Shown here: in pieces, positions 16,706-25,846 of the stretch
Numbering within the stretch: position 1 is the stretch's first letter
Layout of the letters: every line of letters begins with the position of its first letter
Notes under the pieces: generated by a model
The model's input: the letters and a program-made list of their open reading frames with translations, nothing else
Told to the model about the DNA's origin: nothing
The model's database searches: none
Program-made: the position numbers and the translations under genes
DNA from: Parabacteroides sp. An277
Lineage (GTDB): Bacteria > Bacteroidota > Bacteroidia > Bacteroidales > Tannerellaceae
Direction of reading: 5' to 3'
DNA: 64,000 nucleotides
NCBI RefSeq assembly: GCF_002159645.1
Contig: NZ_NFJB01000014.1
Span: 31,716-95,715 of the forward strand

Positions 16706-16970
16706 TTTCTCCTATAGCTGGAGGAACCCATGTAAAATAGCATAAACTCCTCCCATAGCAGGAGGTAGATTTGAAAATCATTTTTAGCTGCTCCTTAAGC
16801 AGGAGTTAAAATCGAAAATCATTTTTGATTTCTCCAGTTTCCGGAGGAGATAAATTAAAACTCAAAAGATTCCTCCAGTTATAGGAGGAATAAATATAAA
16901 ATAACCTGATTTTCTCCTATAATAGGATGAAAAAAAGAAAAATAACTTATATAGCTCCCCTAATTGGATA
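16706..16970 (+). repeat. Seven-unit palindrome array, ~41-nt period, upstream of DUF6261 gene
   Basis: Imperfect CTCC...GGAG palindromes begin at 16709, 16747, 16791, 16832, 16873, 16914 and 16955 (half unit). Spacings are 38, 44, 41, 41, 41 and 41 nt. The AT-rich spacers include AAAATCATTTTT at 16774-16785 and again at 16815-16826 (41 nt apart). The complement of that motif forms the spacer of the array at 51.5 kb, which also precedes a DUF6261 gene. It is not a CRISPR: the units are degenerate and the spacers are alike rather than unique. Confidence 0.85.
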
Positions 16971-16978
16971 ATAATATG

Positions 16979-16986
16979 TATCTTTG
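16979..16986 (+). promoter_or_regulatory. -7 box for the first DUF6261 gene
   Basis: TATCTTTG is a perfect TAnnTTTG, 52 nt before the ATG at 17039. It lies just after the palindrome array, which places the array upstream of the transcript rather than inside it. A strong Shine-Dalgarno (AAAGGAGGAACGG) precedes the ATG, which is uncommon for this phylum. Confidence 0.6.
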
Positions 16987-17038
16987 TTTTTAGAAATCCC
17001 ATAGACAAAAATAAAAACGTAGAAAAGGAGGAACGGCT

Positions 17039-17818
17039 ATGATAGAAGAGATTCATTATGATTTTTCGCGGCATAATGCGCGCGCCGCGCAGCACCTCTA
17101 TTTTGTGCAGGAAGCCCTGAGATGCGTGCCCGAAGAGGTGGCAACAAAGTATGGTTTCGGGAAATGGCGGCAAGATTTCGCGCGCGCTGTCGACGCCGAG
17201 TGGGATTGTTTCCATCTGAAGCGCGGCTATCGGTTGACGGAGAAGATTGCAGAGGCGAACCATGCCCGTACCGAGGTATTTACCTTTTACAAGCAGTTGG
17301 CCAAGTCCTATGCCCTGCATTGCCCCCACGCGGAGAAGAAAGAGGCGGGGAAGCAGCTCTTTTTTATTTTCCAAGGGATGGGAAACGTGACGCGCATGTC
17401 GTACGACAGCCGGACGGCGATACTTTCCCATTTGGTGACGCAGCTGAGGGAGGAACCTTACGCGACCGTATTGACCCAACTGGGACTGGACGACGCACCC
17501 GGAGACCTGGAGGCCGCCAACCAAGCGTTCCAACGCGTTTATCGCGAACGCACCCGCGAAGAACGCCTTCATGCCGAGATGCCCGAGATGAGCCTGTTTC
17601 GCGCCGCCTCCGACCGTGCCTTCAACGAGATGGCCAAAACTATCAACGCCCTTTATGTCGCCAACGAACTGGTCGGACAGAATACCGAGAAGCGCGAAGC
17701 CCTGCGCAGCGTCATCCTCAATTTGGAGGACCAGCTGCTTGCTGTCCGCCGGACCATCGGCCGAAATCGGAGCGAGGCGGAAGAGGAGGAGGAGCCGTCA
17801 GCGCCCCTGGATGCGTAG
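17039..17818 (+). CDS. DUF6261-like helical protein (short form)
   Basis: This is a 259-residue, all-helical, soluble protein without signal peptide or membrane segments and with an acidic tail (EAEEEEE). It is homologous to the protein at 51600-52727. Both share an N-terminal EEI...NAR...H segment, LGL-x(5)-L-x-x-AN-x-AF-x-x-YR-R (about residues 153-178) and the signature AKTINALY (about 199-206). I recall this Bacteroidales-specific family as DUF6261, with no established function. The ATG is fixed by an AGGAGG ribosome-binding site 9 nt upstream and a TATCTTTG promoter. The last 21 nt overlap the convergent haem/PD40 gene. Its only striking neighbour is the 41-nt palindrome array directly upstream. 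Confidence 0.8.
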   Translation: MIEEIHYDFSRHNARAAQHLYFVQEALRCVPEEVATKYGFGKWRQDFARAVDAEWDCFHLKRGYRLTEKIAEANHARTEVFTFYKQLAKSYALHCPHAEKKEAGKQLFFIFQGMGNVTRMSYDSRTAILSHLVTQLREEPYATVLTQLGLDDAPGDLEAANQAFQRVYRERTREERLHAEMPEMSLFRAASDRAFNEMAKTINALYVANELVGQNTEKREALRSVILNLEDQLLAVRRTIGRNRSEAEEEEEPSAPLDA

Positions 17819-19291
17819 GGAGATTTCGGTGTTGTGCTGCGAGACGGTTTCAAGCAGGGCGCGTTGAGACGTGACGGGGGCAGTGAGGAACTCCGGCAGG
17901 TTGTACGTCCGCGTGAAGGTCTCATAAAAATGCGGGTCTGCTTGCGGGAGAAGGAACGGCTTTGTGAATTGCCCCGTCGCCGCGTCGAAATGGGCGAAAA
18001 AGGGGCGCGCCCACAACCCGTCGAGGCGCTTGCTGCTGAGGACAAGCCAACGGCCCGTCGAGGACCACGTGTGGAAACTGTCGACATCCGGACTGTTCAG
18101 TTCCGCGGCCAGACGCACCTCGCCCGTCCGCAAATCCAATAGATAGAGGTCGCTCTCCGGATGCCAAATCGAGAAGTTCCCATAATCCGACATCGTAAAG
18201 AGGAGGAAATTCCCATCGGGCGAAACGCGCGGGAACGAAATGCTTTTCCCCTCGCGCGAAGCCGCATAAAGGCAACGAGGCGTACCGAACGGTTGGGCAT
18301 CGTCTGCCTGGAATGGGATGGCGTAGAGGTCGTACCGGAGGCTGTCGAGCGGCGTAGCGTGCGTATAGGCATTCCCCCGGCAGAAGAAGAGCGTCTGGCC
18401 ATCGGGAGACCAAGTGGGGAATGTCTCCATGGCGTCGGGACCGTAAATCGCGGAATCGGTAAGAAGTACGTGGCGGTCGACGTCGTAAACGCCTAAATCG
18501 GCCGCGAGGTCTGACACCTCGATGGGTTTCTGCCCCGAAACGTGGAAGAATTGTTGGATTTCATTCATGGAAAAGGCGATGAACCGTCCGCTGGGATGCC
18601 AGGCAGCATAGGTGTTCCCGTGGGAGGCGCCTGTCGCCGAAGCGGCGATTTTCTCCATCTGTCCGTTGCGATAGACGACTGTGCCATTGTCTTTCCCTCG
18701 CACGTGCAGCATGAAATCCGCCGGACGCTGGTGGTTGAATGTATGGCAGTTGAGGCATTGCTTGCCGATGTCGCGGTTCTCGAGGATGGGCGTGACGTCG
18801 AAGTTCGTGAGGTTGCGTTCGTAAATCCCCATTTCGTTCCAAAGTTCGTAGCCTGGGTAAAGGAGGCGGTAAGCAAGGAAAGCGTCTACTGTATCGGGAC
18901 TGACGGTATTTAGGATGTCGGCGTACTGCGTCCATGATTTCTCGCGCTGGATATAAATGCGGAAAAAAAACTCTTTCCCTTGGGCTCGTTGCAAAAGCGT
19001 ACGCCATGCTTTCTCCGGAATGATGACTTCGGGTTTGCTTCCGGACGTGGAGTAGAGAATCTCCTCGCCCACGCCCATCTCCGTGTGAAAGGCGTCTCCC
19101 TTTTCTTGGATATAGAAATTGGCCGGAGCGATGTTGACGGGAAACGTGACGCCAATGTAATCCGGAAAGATACGAGGAAGTTGCTCCTCAGTTCTGTCTG
19201 CTTGGACATTTTGCGGACGGCAACCGGCAAACCCGAACGCGAGCAGGCATAGCGTGGCGATGAGGTTAATTCGTAATGATTTTGTTTCCAT
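17798..19291 (-). CDS. Lipoprotein with c-type haem motif and PD40/WD40-like propeller (TolB-like)
   Basis: This 497-residue lipoprotein has a lipobox ending GFAGC (Cys24). One CxxCH haem-c site (CLNCH, residues 179-183) sits between an N-terminal beta-rich region and a C-terminal propeller. The propeller has repeated W/H-x-PSGR/SPDG-x-x-I/L-x-F motifs (AAWHPSGRFIAFSM, PTWSPDGQTLFFCR, PRVSPDGNFLLFTM) typical of PD40/TolB repeats. It probably acts in the periplasm or at the outer membrane. Its start overlaps the end of the DUF6057 gene by 26 nt, implying translational coupling. Its 3' end overlaps the convergent DUF6261 gene by 21 nt. A redox or scaffold role is inferred. Confidence 0.8.
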   Translation of the reverse strand: METKSLRINLIATLCLLAFGFAGCRPQNVQADRTEEQLPRIFPDYIGVTFPVNIAPANFYIQEKGDAFHTEMGVGEEILYSTSGSKPEVIIPEKAWRTLLQRAQGKEFFFRIYIQREKSWTQYADILNTVSPDTVDAFLAYRLLYPGYELWNEMGIYERNLTNFDVTPILENRDIGKQCLNCHTFNHQRPADFMLHVRGKDNGTVVYRNGQMEKIAASATGASHGNTYAAWHPSGRFIAFSMNEIQQFFHVSGQKPIEVSDLAADLGVYDVDRHVLLTDSAIYGPDAMETFPTWSPDGQTLFFCRGNAYTHATPLDSLRYDLYAIPFQADDAQPFGTPRCLYAASREGKSISFPRVSPDGNFLLFTMSDYGNFSIWHPESDLYLLDLRTGEVRLAAELNSPDVDSFHTWSSTGRWLVLSSKRLDGLWARPFFAHFDAATGQFTKPFLLPQADPHFYETFTRTYNLPEFLTAPVTSQRALLETVSQHNTEISLRIQGR

Positions 19292-20744
19292 AGGGACTGA
19301 CGAAATTTAAGTAATACCAATAGGTTTTCCCGAATTCTTTCCGAAGGCGGTAATTATCTTTTTGCTGAAAGAGCTGGTAGTAGCGAGCAAAGCGTTGCTC
19401 CGTTTGGGGACGGATGACATATCCCGTCGCGGCAAACGCCTCTTCGCCGATTCCTAATTTATACATGAGCAACGCCTCTTCGAAGATAGCGGGCATTTCC
19501 GGATAATCGAATTGCTGGATAAACGGAAGGTATTCGACGAAGCGGACTACCTGATTGCTGAGCAGCAGGTCGCACATGAGATATTCGAACGCCATACGGT
19601 TACCCTGGTCTTGTTCACAGAGGTAAAGCAGCTCCGGACCGATATTCATGACATTGGCAAAACGCGCGGGATGTGTCGGCGCGTGTGCCAACGCGTAGTG
19701 TAATCCTTCCACTTTTCCGGACGATAGAACTGTCTCCAACCGTTTAGCCTCTTCGGCATAAAAAAGGGATTGTTTCAATAGATTGAGGAAACGTTGTGCG
19801 ACGCGAGGCCGCCCGATGATGATGTTATAACGCGCGAGGTTCAAAAGGTGCGGAGCCGTTTCACCCCAGACCACCATCGCTTCGAACTCCCAGCGTTGTG
19901 CCTCGTTGATATGCCCTAACTCTTCATAGAGAAAATGGCCATATTCACTTTCCCGGCTGTCACTGTTCCATGGGAAATAAAGCCCTTTGACACCCAACGG
20001 TTGCGGATAATCGAAAAGGTGGGAGAGGAGTTCGCCTTTATGATAAAGCGCTAAATGGCGGAAATAGTAGATAAGTTGGTTGTTTCGTCGCTTATCCAAG
20101 TATTTTCCAGTTTGACGAAGTACTTCGTCCCAATTTTTTTCTTTCACAGCTTGCTCGGCTTTAATCATTCGATGCTCGCTCATATTATATGAATGGATGA
20201 AAAGATAGGAAGCGGTAACGGCATAAACGGCGATGACAACTATCGTAATGCTGTATGTTACTTTCGTGCTGCATTTCCATTCCGGCACGAACGGATGTAT
20301 TTTTTTCCAGTATGGAGAGAAGAGTAGATTCAGCAGCGTAAAGAATATCAGAAAAAGCCAACAAGAAACAACCGGTACCAATGAGTAATCGGCAGCCATC
20401 GTTTGCAGGAATAGGTAAAGAGAAGGAATTAGAGAAAGCTGAAGCCAGTCATTCTTGCCTGTTATGATTTGGATGTTATAGGTGAGGAGCCCATAAATAG
20501 AGGCCAATATTCCGCCCAGTATGATGCAACCAAGCCAAGGATAATAAAAGAATTGGATGATGAAATCAGTAAGGTAGCTCATCCATCCGACTGTTTCTAT
20601 TTGTTGCGTGAAATAATGAGAGGAGAAAAGGAAAAGATGATGTTGTTCGTGATAAAAGATGATATGAGATAAGACATCTCCATACAGGCCTGTATAGATG
20701 AAAAAAAGAAGGACCGTCAAGATGAAAGGCAATTTGCGCTTCAT
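19266..20744 (-). CDS. DUF6057-like multi-pass membrane protein with periplasmic helical domain
   Basis: The protein has 492 residues. There are about six hydrophobic segments within the first ~200 residues (FILTVLLFFIYTGLYG, LGCIILGGILASIYGLL, VSCWLFLIFFTLLNLLF, VTYSITIVVIAVYAVTASYL). A long helical, TPR-like soluble part follows (QAVKEKNWDEVLRQTGKYL ...). It matches what I remember as DUF6057, a Bacteroidetes family often found with a PD40 lipoprotein like the overlapping downstream gene. No function is established. It follows the susCD pair after a terminator hairpin, so it may be only partly cotranscribed with them. Confidence 0.7.
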   Translation of the reverse strand: MKRKLPFILTVLLFFIYTGLYGDVLSHIIFYHEQHHLFLFSSHYFTQQIETVGWMSYLTDFIIQFFYYPWLGCIILGGILASIYGLLTYNIQIITGKNDWLQLSLIPSLYLFLQTMAADYSLVPVVSCWLFLIFFTLLNLLFSPYWKKIHPFVPEWKCSTKVTYSITIVVIAVYAVTASYLFIHSYNMSEHRMIKAEQAVKEKNWDEVLRQTGKYLDKRRNNQLIYYFRHLALYHKGELLSHLFDYPQPLGVKGLYFPWNSDSRESEYGHFLYEELGHINEAQRWEFEAMVVWGETAPHLLNLARYNIIIGRPRVAQRFLNLLKQSLFYAEEAKRLETVLSSGKVEGLHYALAHAPTHPARFANVMNIGPELLYLCEQDQGNRMAFEYLMCDLLLSNQVVRFVEYLPFIQQFDYPEMPAIFEEALLMYKLGIGEEAFAATGYVIRPQTEQRFARYYQLFQQKDNYRLRKEFGKTYWYYLNFVSPYGNKIITN

Positions 20745-20766
20745 GTGTGCAACGATTTAAAAGAAT

Positions 20767-20796
20767 CCGTGCCCTCGACAGCCGTCAAGGACACGG
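20767..20796 (-). terminator. Terminator or attenuator hairpin after susD
   Basis: On the minus strand a 13-bp stem (including G-U pairs) with a 4-nt loop is formed by CCGTGTCCTTGAC and GTCGAGGGCACGG. It is followed by ATTCTTTTAAAT. It lies between the susD stop and the DUF6057 start. Confidence 0.7.
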
Positions 20797-20819
20797 AATA
20801 CAATTGTGTAACAACGTTA

Positions 20820-22451
20820 TTAATTATACCCTGGATTTTGGCCTAAACCTGGATTCAAATCCAATTCCGTTTGAGGAACAGGCATCAAATAGTTGTAGTC
20901 TTCATAATGGCTACCTGTTAATTGGATGGGATCGCCTTCATATAAGATACAACGTTTGCCTCCATCTCCATCTGGCGCATTCGGGTCGTCTACCAGACGG
21001 TATTTCAATCCTTCGAATGGCGCATTCAATACCTCTTTGGCAATGCCCCAACGGCGGATATCCCATGGACGTTTACCACCTTCCAATGCGAATTCCACAC
21101 GCCATTCGTTGCGGATACGTTGACGGAGCGCATCTTGTGTCGGACAATAAGTTGGTTTGCTGGCATCCGTGTTCTGCAAATCAGGCATTCCGACACGGCG
21201 ACGTACTTGATTAACTGCATCAAATGCGGATGGATCTAACGGAGAAAGCTCGTTCTTTGCTTCAGCATACGTCAAGAGAACTTCAGCATACCGGATAGTT
21301 ACCCAGTCTTTACCCATTTCCCAACCTGTAGATACCGGGTCGATGCTTGGGTCTAACCACTTTTGCTGGTAATATCCTGTAGCTGTAGCATCGCCATGCT
21401 GGGCAATACCGGTGTTTCCGCTCGATTTCAGCGGAGCCACTTTGATAGTTACGCCATACATTACTTCGCCATCGTGCAAAATATTGACTTCGCAACGCGG
21501 GTCGCGATTCTCGAACGGATTCTTCGGGTCATAAATCTTCGATTCGCTGATAGGAGCTCCTTCAATATCCTCGAATGCGTCAACCAAACTCTGTGTCGGG
21601 TTTAGACCACCCCAACCCAATGTCGGGAAACATTCCCATCCAATCAAGTAGTGCGTTTTATTCGGCGCATTGTATTGCACATAAAGGATGAATTCGTCGC
21701 ACCCGTCGGCTTTTTCCCAGAAGAGTTCTTGATATTTACCCGTATTTTCTTTATCATACAGTTCATATCTGTTCATGTCCATGACGTTCTTTGCTTCCGT
21801 CATGGCGACTTCCCAATCGCTGTAATAAAGGGCTGCTCTTGCCTTCATGGCCATTGCCGCACCTTTCGTCACACGAGCAGCATTGTCGGCATCCCATTCT
21901 TCAGGCAGATTGGCAATTGCAGCATCGAAATCTTCCATAACTTTTGCATACACTTCTTCGCGCGGAGTACGTGTAATGTTATCCACATCTGTCAGTTCCA
22001 ATGGTTTGTCGATGTAAGGGACCGCACCGAACTGACGAATTAGCGTAAAGTAAAGATAAGCGCGGAAGAAGCGGGCTTGTCCTTCAATTTGCTTATAAGC
22101 CTCTTCGCTCAAGTCCATTTCCTGAATCTTTTCCAAAACCAGGTTGGCTTGGCGGATATAGCTGTATTCGCTCGACCAACCGAAATCGGCCGGGTCGTAG
22201 ATACCTTTCGATTGGTTTCCTGCAGCCCATTTGATACCATGCACGGCATTGTCCGAGTTGATGTCTTCGTCGGTGTCCCATGTCGGAAGGCATTCATAAA
22301 TATTCGATACGGCCATTTCCGCATCCGTTTGGGTTTTCCAGAAGCTCTCATCGGAAAGTTCTTCTTGCGGATAGCGGTCTAAGAAATCGCTACACGAAGA
22401 AAATGCCCCGAGCAACAAGATAGAAACAATATAGATGAAATTCTTTTTCAT
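20820..22451 (-). CDS. RagB/SusD family glycan-binding outer-membrane lipoprotein
   Basis: The protein has 543 residues. Lipobox FSSC (Cys20) is followed by SDFLDRYPQEELSDESFW, the classic SusD N-terminus. TPR-like helices follow (FFRAYLYFTLIRQFGAVPYID) and the C-terminal signature QRIRNEWRVEFALEGGKRPWDIRRW, with the tail NPGLGQNPGYN. It sits 29 nt downstream of the susC gene and forms the usual outer-membrane import pair with it. No glycoside hydrolase is adjacent on this strand. The nearest downstream genes are the DUF6057 and haem/PD40 genes, so the imported substrate cannot be inferred from partner enzymes. Confidence 0.97.
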   Translation of the reverse strand: MKKNFIYIVSILLLGAFSSCSDFLDRYPQEELSDESFWKTQTDAEMAVSNIYECLPTWDTDEDINSDNAVHGIKWAAGNQSKGIYDPADFGWSSEYSYIRQANLVLEKIQEMDLSEEAYKQIEGQARFFRAYLYFTLIRQFGAVPYIDKPLELTDVDNITRTPREEVYAKVMEDFDAAIANLPEEWDADNAARVTKGAAMAMKARAALYYSDWEVAMTEAKNVMDMNRYELYDKENTGKYQELFWEKADGCDEFILYVQYNAPNKTHYLIGWECFPTLGWGGLNPTQSLVDAFEDIEGAPISESKIYDPKNPFENRDPRCEVNILHDGEVMYGVTIKVAPLKSSGNTGIAQHGDATATGYYQQKWLDPSIDPVSTGWEMGKDWVTIRYAEVLLTYAEAKNELSPLDPSAFDAVNQVRRRVGMPDLQNTDASKPTYCPTQDALRQRIRNEWRVEFALEGGKRPWDIRRWGIAKEVLNAPFEGLKYRLVDDPNAPDGDGGKRCILYEGDPIQLTGSHYEDYNYLMPVPQTELDLNPGLGQNPGYN

Positions 22452-22480
22452 GACTCGTTATTTAAAAATGTTGTTTTGTG

Positions 22481-25400
22481 TTAGAATGAAACTTTTAATC
22501 CGATAGATACTTTCTTTACGTTTCCGTAAGACCATCCACGTTCGTTGCCTTCTTCAGGGTCAAGACCACCATCCAAACCTGTAAAGGTCAGTAAGTTTTC
22601 ACCCGTCAAGAATATTTTAGCAGAGGAAACGTTGATTTTGTTCAAGAATGTTTTCGGAATGCTATAACCTAAGGTCAAATTCTTCAGACGGACATAAGAC
22701 GCATCTTGTACCCAGAAAGAAGATGTGACGAAGTTTGTCTGGTCTGTACGCGTAATGCGCGGATAAGTCGCATCGTGATGATCCGGTGTCCAGCGATCCA
22801 AATGTCTCTTTAATGCTGTTGCTCCATTGTAGAACGCATAAGCAGCTTCCGCTGTATAATAGCCATCTACATCGAATGCGCCTTGGAACAATCCAGACAA
22901 ATCGAAGTCTTTATAAGTTACGCTGAAATTGAAACCACCTGTCCAGCTCGGGAAGTTCTTTCCGATTACCTGGCGGTCGGCATCCAATGTAATCTTGCCA
23001 TCGCCATTCAAATCCTTATATTTGATATCACCCAATTTTTCCGTACCCAAACGTTTCGGGCTGTTGGCCAATTCTTCTTCTGTATCGAAGAATCCATCTG
23101 CTACGAGTCCGTAGTATGCATTGATTGGATAGCCTTCCAAGTTCCACATTTTGTCGTTATCCGGATTAGCGCCTTCCGTGCCGCTCATGTTGGTGATTTC
23201 ATTCTTCACGTAGCTAACGTTCAAACCAATTGAATAGCTCCAATCTTTATTGATACGATTGTTGTGGAAGATATTCAAGTCAAAACCTTTATTCTCTACG
23301 CTACCTGCGTTCTGTGCCGGCGCTTCCATACCGATAACACCTTGGATCGGCAAGTAGAGCAACATGTCGTTGGTCTTTTTCTTGTAAGCTGCCAATTCGA
23401 ATCCAAGCATATTGTTCAAGAATCCGGCTTCTACACCTACTTCGTAGTTTGTGACTGTAGCCCACTTCAAGTTGTTGTTTACATAACGGCTTTCGTAAGC
23501 GGTTGTATAGAGCGAATTGTTGAACATGAACAAATGGTCTGCATCGCTATAAGCATACGTGGCAATAGCGGGATAAATATCATCGCTCTTTAACTCTTCA
23601 TTACCCGTACGACCCCAACCAAAACGAATCTTCAGGTTGCTCAACCAATCGGCATTGTCTTTAATGAAGGCTTCTTCCGAGAGACGCCAGCCGGCAGACA
23701 AGGCAGGGAATACGCCCCAACGGTTATCTTTTGGGAAGCGGGAAGAGGCATCGCTTCGGAGGTTGAACTCGAAGAGGTACTTGCTGGCATAATCGTATTG
23801 GATACGTCCGAAGAAAGACATACGAGCCATTTCGTATCCTCCGTCTAAGTTCGTCTGGGAAGAGGCATCCAACGTATTCAATGATTCCTGCAATTCATCA
23901 TTACCGCCGCCTTTGCGCTCAGCTTCTGTATATTTGTAAGTATGTTCGTAGGATTCAAGACCTAACAAACCACCAATCGTATGCTTGCCAAACGTCTTGT
24001 TGTAATTAATCAAGATTTGTCCGGTATAATAGTTATGGTTGTAGTACTTCTCATATCCTTCGCGCAAGCCAGAATCATATACGTTATCTCCCGAGCCATA
24101 GGTATAATGCGCTTTGAATCCATCTTGGTTGCGCTGGTAATTACGGATCGAGTAAACTCCCTTGATGCTTAATTCCGGCAAAATGTTTACCGTCAAATAA
24201 CCCGTCAGGTTGACTTCTTGGTCTGTAGTACGTTGAAAACCTGTGTTATTCGCTTGGATGGCAACCGGGTTATCTTTTCCTTCGTAATTGAAGCTACCGT
24301 CTTCGTTGTAAATCGGGTCGGTCGGGTAATTACGGGTTACGCCTTGGAATACGGTCGTATATCCTACGTAACTATCCTTTTGCACGCCGCGATATCCGGA
24401 AGCATTCAATCCGAGACTTATGTATTTGTTGATATCTGAATTGACATTCATACGGGCGTTGTAACGCTTGTAGTTGATAGCGTCTGTCAAACCATCTTGA
24501 TTCGTATAACCGACAGAGGCACTGTAGGCCGTCTTTTCCGAACCACCCCGGATGGAGAGGTTGTGAATTTGCTCAAGGCCCGTCTTTTTGAATGCAGCGT
24601 CATACCAATCCGTCGTGGGAAGTGCGCCTGTCCGATAAGCTTCGATATCTGCCTCGCTAAATGGCATAGGCGAATTCGGATTCTCATTATAGGTCGCCTC
24701 ATTAAATAAGGTAGCAAATTCATACGCATTGACGTAATCGCGCTTTGCCACGGGTGATGACCAAGATACCGTTCCGGAATAGCTTACCGTAGCCTTGTCT
24801 CCCTTTTTACCCTGCTTCGTCGTAATCAAGATGACACCATTGGCGGCTTGCACACCGTAGATAGCGGCCGAAGCGGCATCCTTCAATACGGTAAACGATT
24901 CGATATCCGACGGGTCGATAGTATCCATACTGCCCGGAATACCGTCTACAATCACTAGCGGAGAAGCCGCATTGATAGAGTTCTTACCACGAATCGTCAG
25001 CGAACTGGATTGACTACCTGGTGCACCTGAGTTCTGGATGGCGGTCACACCTGGTAATTGTCCGGCAATGGCGGCCGAGATGCTCGACACGGGGCGCGTT
25101 TCCAATTTCTCTGAATCCACCGAAACGACCGAACCCGTCAAGTTCGCCTTCTTCTGCACGCCGTATCCGACTACGACCACTTCTTCCAATTGCTTAGAAT
25201 CTTCCTTTAAGGAAATGATTAAGTCCTGGCCATTCCAAACGACCTCTTGCGTTTGATAGCCGATGTAAGAGATTACCAACGTTTCACCCTTTTCTACATT
25301 AGTGATGGCATAGTTACCGTCCATGTCGGTAATCGTACCGTTGGTAGTTCCTTTTACTTGGATAGAGGCACCGATAATAGGGTCGCCCAATTCATCTTTT

Positions 25401-25546
25401 ACGATACCCTTACAAGCGGAGTCTTGTTGTGTTGCATTTACCCCCCCCATTTTAACCAATGTTAACTCTGGAGCTGCTGAGGCAAGTCCTAACGGAAGCC
25501 CCGACAGTAGAAGTAACATGCCAATAGGTTTTACTGTGTTTACCAT
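22481..25546 (-). CDS. SusC/RagA family TonB-linked outer-membrane transporter
   Basis: The protein has 1021 residues with a signal peptide (about 1-25). A CarboxypepD_reg-like domain (KGIVKDELGDPIIGASIQVKG) follows, then the TonB-box region EEVVVVGYGVQKKANLTGSV, the plug domain (PLVIVDGIPG, LKDAASAAIYG) and a C-terminal beta-barrel ending VSIGLKVSF. It imports glycans or other large nutrients with the SusD downstream. The coding strand carries a run of eight G immediately after codon 33 (in KMGGVN). Slippage there would shift the frame ahead of every functional domain. The promoter is at 25624-25653. Confidence 0.97.
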   Translation of the reverse strand: MVNTVKPIGMLLLLSGLPLGLASAAPELTLVKMGGVNATQQDSACKGIVKDELGDPIIGASIQVKGTTNGTITDMDGNYAITNVEKGETLVISYIGYQTQEVVWNGQDLIISLKEDSKQLEEVVVVGYGVQKKANLTGSVVSVDSEKLETRPVSSISAAIAGQLPGVTAIQNSGAPGSQSSSLTIRGKNSINAASPLVIVDGIPGSMDTIDPSDIESFTVLKDAASAAIYGVQAANGVILITTKQGKKGDKATVSYSGTVSWSSPVAKRDYVNAYEFATLFNEATYNENPNSPMPFSEADIEAYRTGALPTTDWYDAAFKKTGLEQIHNLSIRGGSEKTAYSASVGYTNQDGLTDAINYKRYNARMNVNSDINKYISLGLNASGYRGVQKDSYVGYTTVFQGVTRNYPTDPIYNEDGSFNYEGKDNPVAIQANNTGFQRTTDQEVNLTGYLTVNILPELSIKGVYSIRNYQRNQDGFKAHYTYGSGDNVYDSGLREGYEKYYNHNYYTGQILINYNKTFGKHTIGGLLGLESYEHTYKYTEAERKGGGNDELQESLNTLDASSQTNLDGGYEMARMSFFGRIQYDYASKYLFEFNLRSDASSRFPKDNRWGVFPALSAGWRLSEEAFIKDNADWLSNLKIRFGWGRTGNEELKSDDIYPAIATYAYSDADHLFMFNNSLYTTAYESRYVNNNLKWATVTNYEVGVEAGFLNNMLGFELAAYKKKTNDMLLYLPIQGVIGMEAPAQNAGSVENKGFDLNIFHNNRINKDWSYSIGLNVSYVKNEITNMSGTEGANPDNDKMWNLEGYPINAYYGLVADGFFDTEEELANSPKRLGTEKLGDIKYKDLNGDGKITLDADRQVIGKNFPSWTGGFNFSVTYKDFDLSGLFQGAFDVDGYYTAEAAYAFYNGATALKRHLDRWTPDHHDATYPRITRTDQTNFVTSSFWVQDASYVRLKNLTLGYSIPKTFLNKINVSSAKIFLTGENLLTFTGLDGGLDPEEGNERGWSYGNVKKVSIGLKVSF

Positions 25547-25623
25547 ATCGTGTTGTTATAAATTTGGATAATAAAATTAGTATTTTCGTTTGAAAGGGTT
25601 AGTCCGTTTGGCTAACCAGGCTG

Positions 25624-25653
25624 CAAATGTATAAATAATTCTTGATGTGCAAA
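25624..25653 (-). promoter_or_regulatory. Bacteroidetes-type promoter of the susCD pair
   Basis: The minus strand reads TACATTTG (25624-25631) with a TTTG -33 element at 25650-25653, spacer 18 nt. It lies about 80 nt before the susC start. No ECF-sigma or hybrid two-component gene is adjacent. Confidence 0.6.
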
Positions 25654-25846
25654 GAAAATTTATTAAACAATTTTGAAGCAATTTATTTTCTGCTATGTGT
25701 GATAGGCTTTTCCATTCCTGTTTAAGTTTATAATTGCTAAAGAATGTGGTATGTATAATGTCAATAATGATTATGTTTTTTTCTTAAGGGGGGCGAGAAT
25801 AAAACGTGCTCACGGGGAAAACTTGGAAAAGTCCTTATCAATTCTC

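Noticed and set aside
16706..16970. CRISPR array
   Set aside because: Units are degenerate palindromes of ~16 nt and the spacers resemble each other; there are no cas genes and no unique spacers. The same holds for the arrays at 35.2, 51.5 and 57.0 kb.
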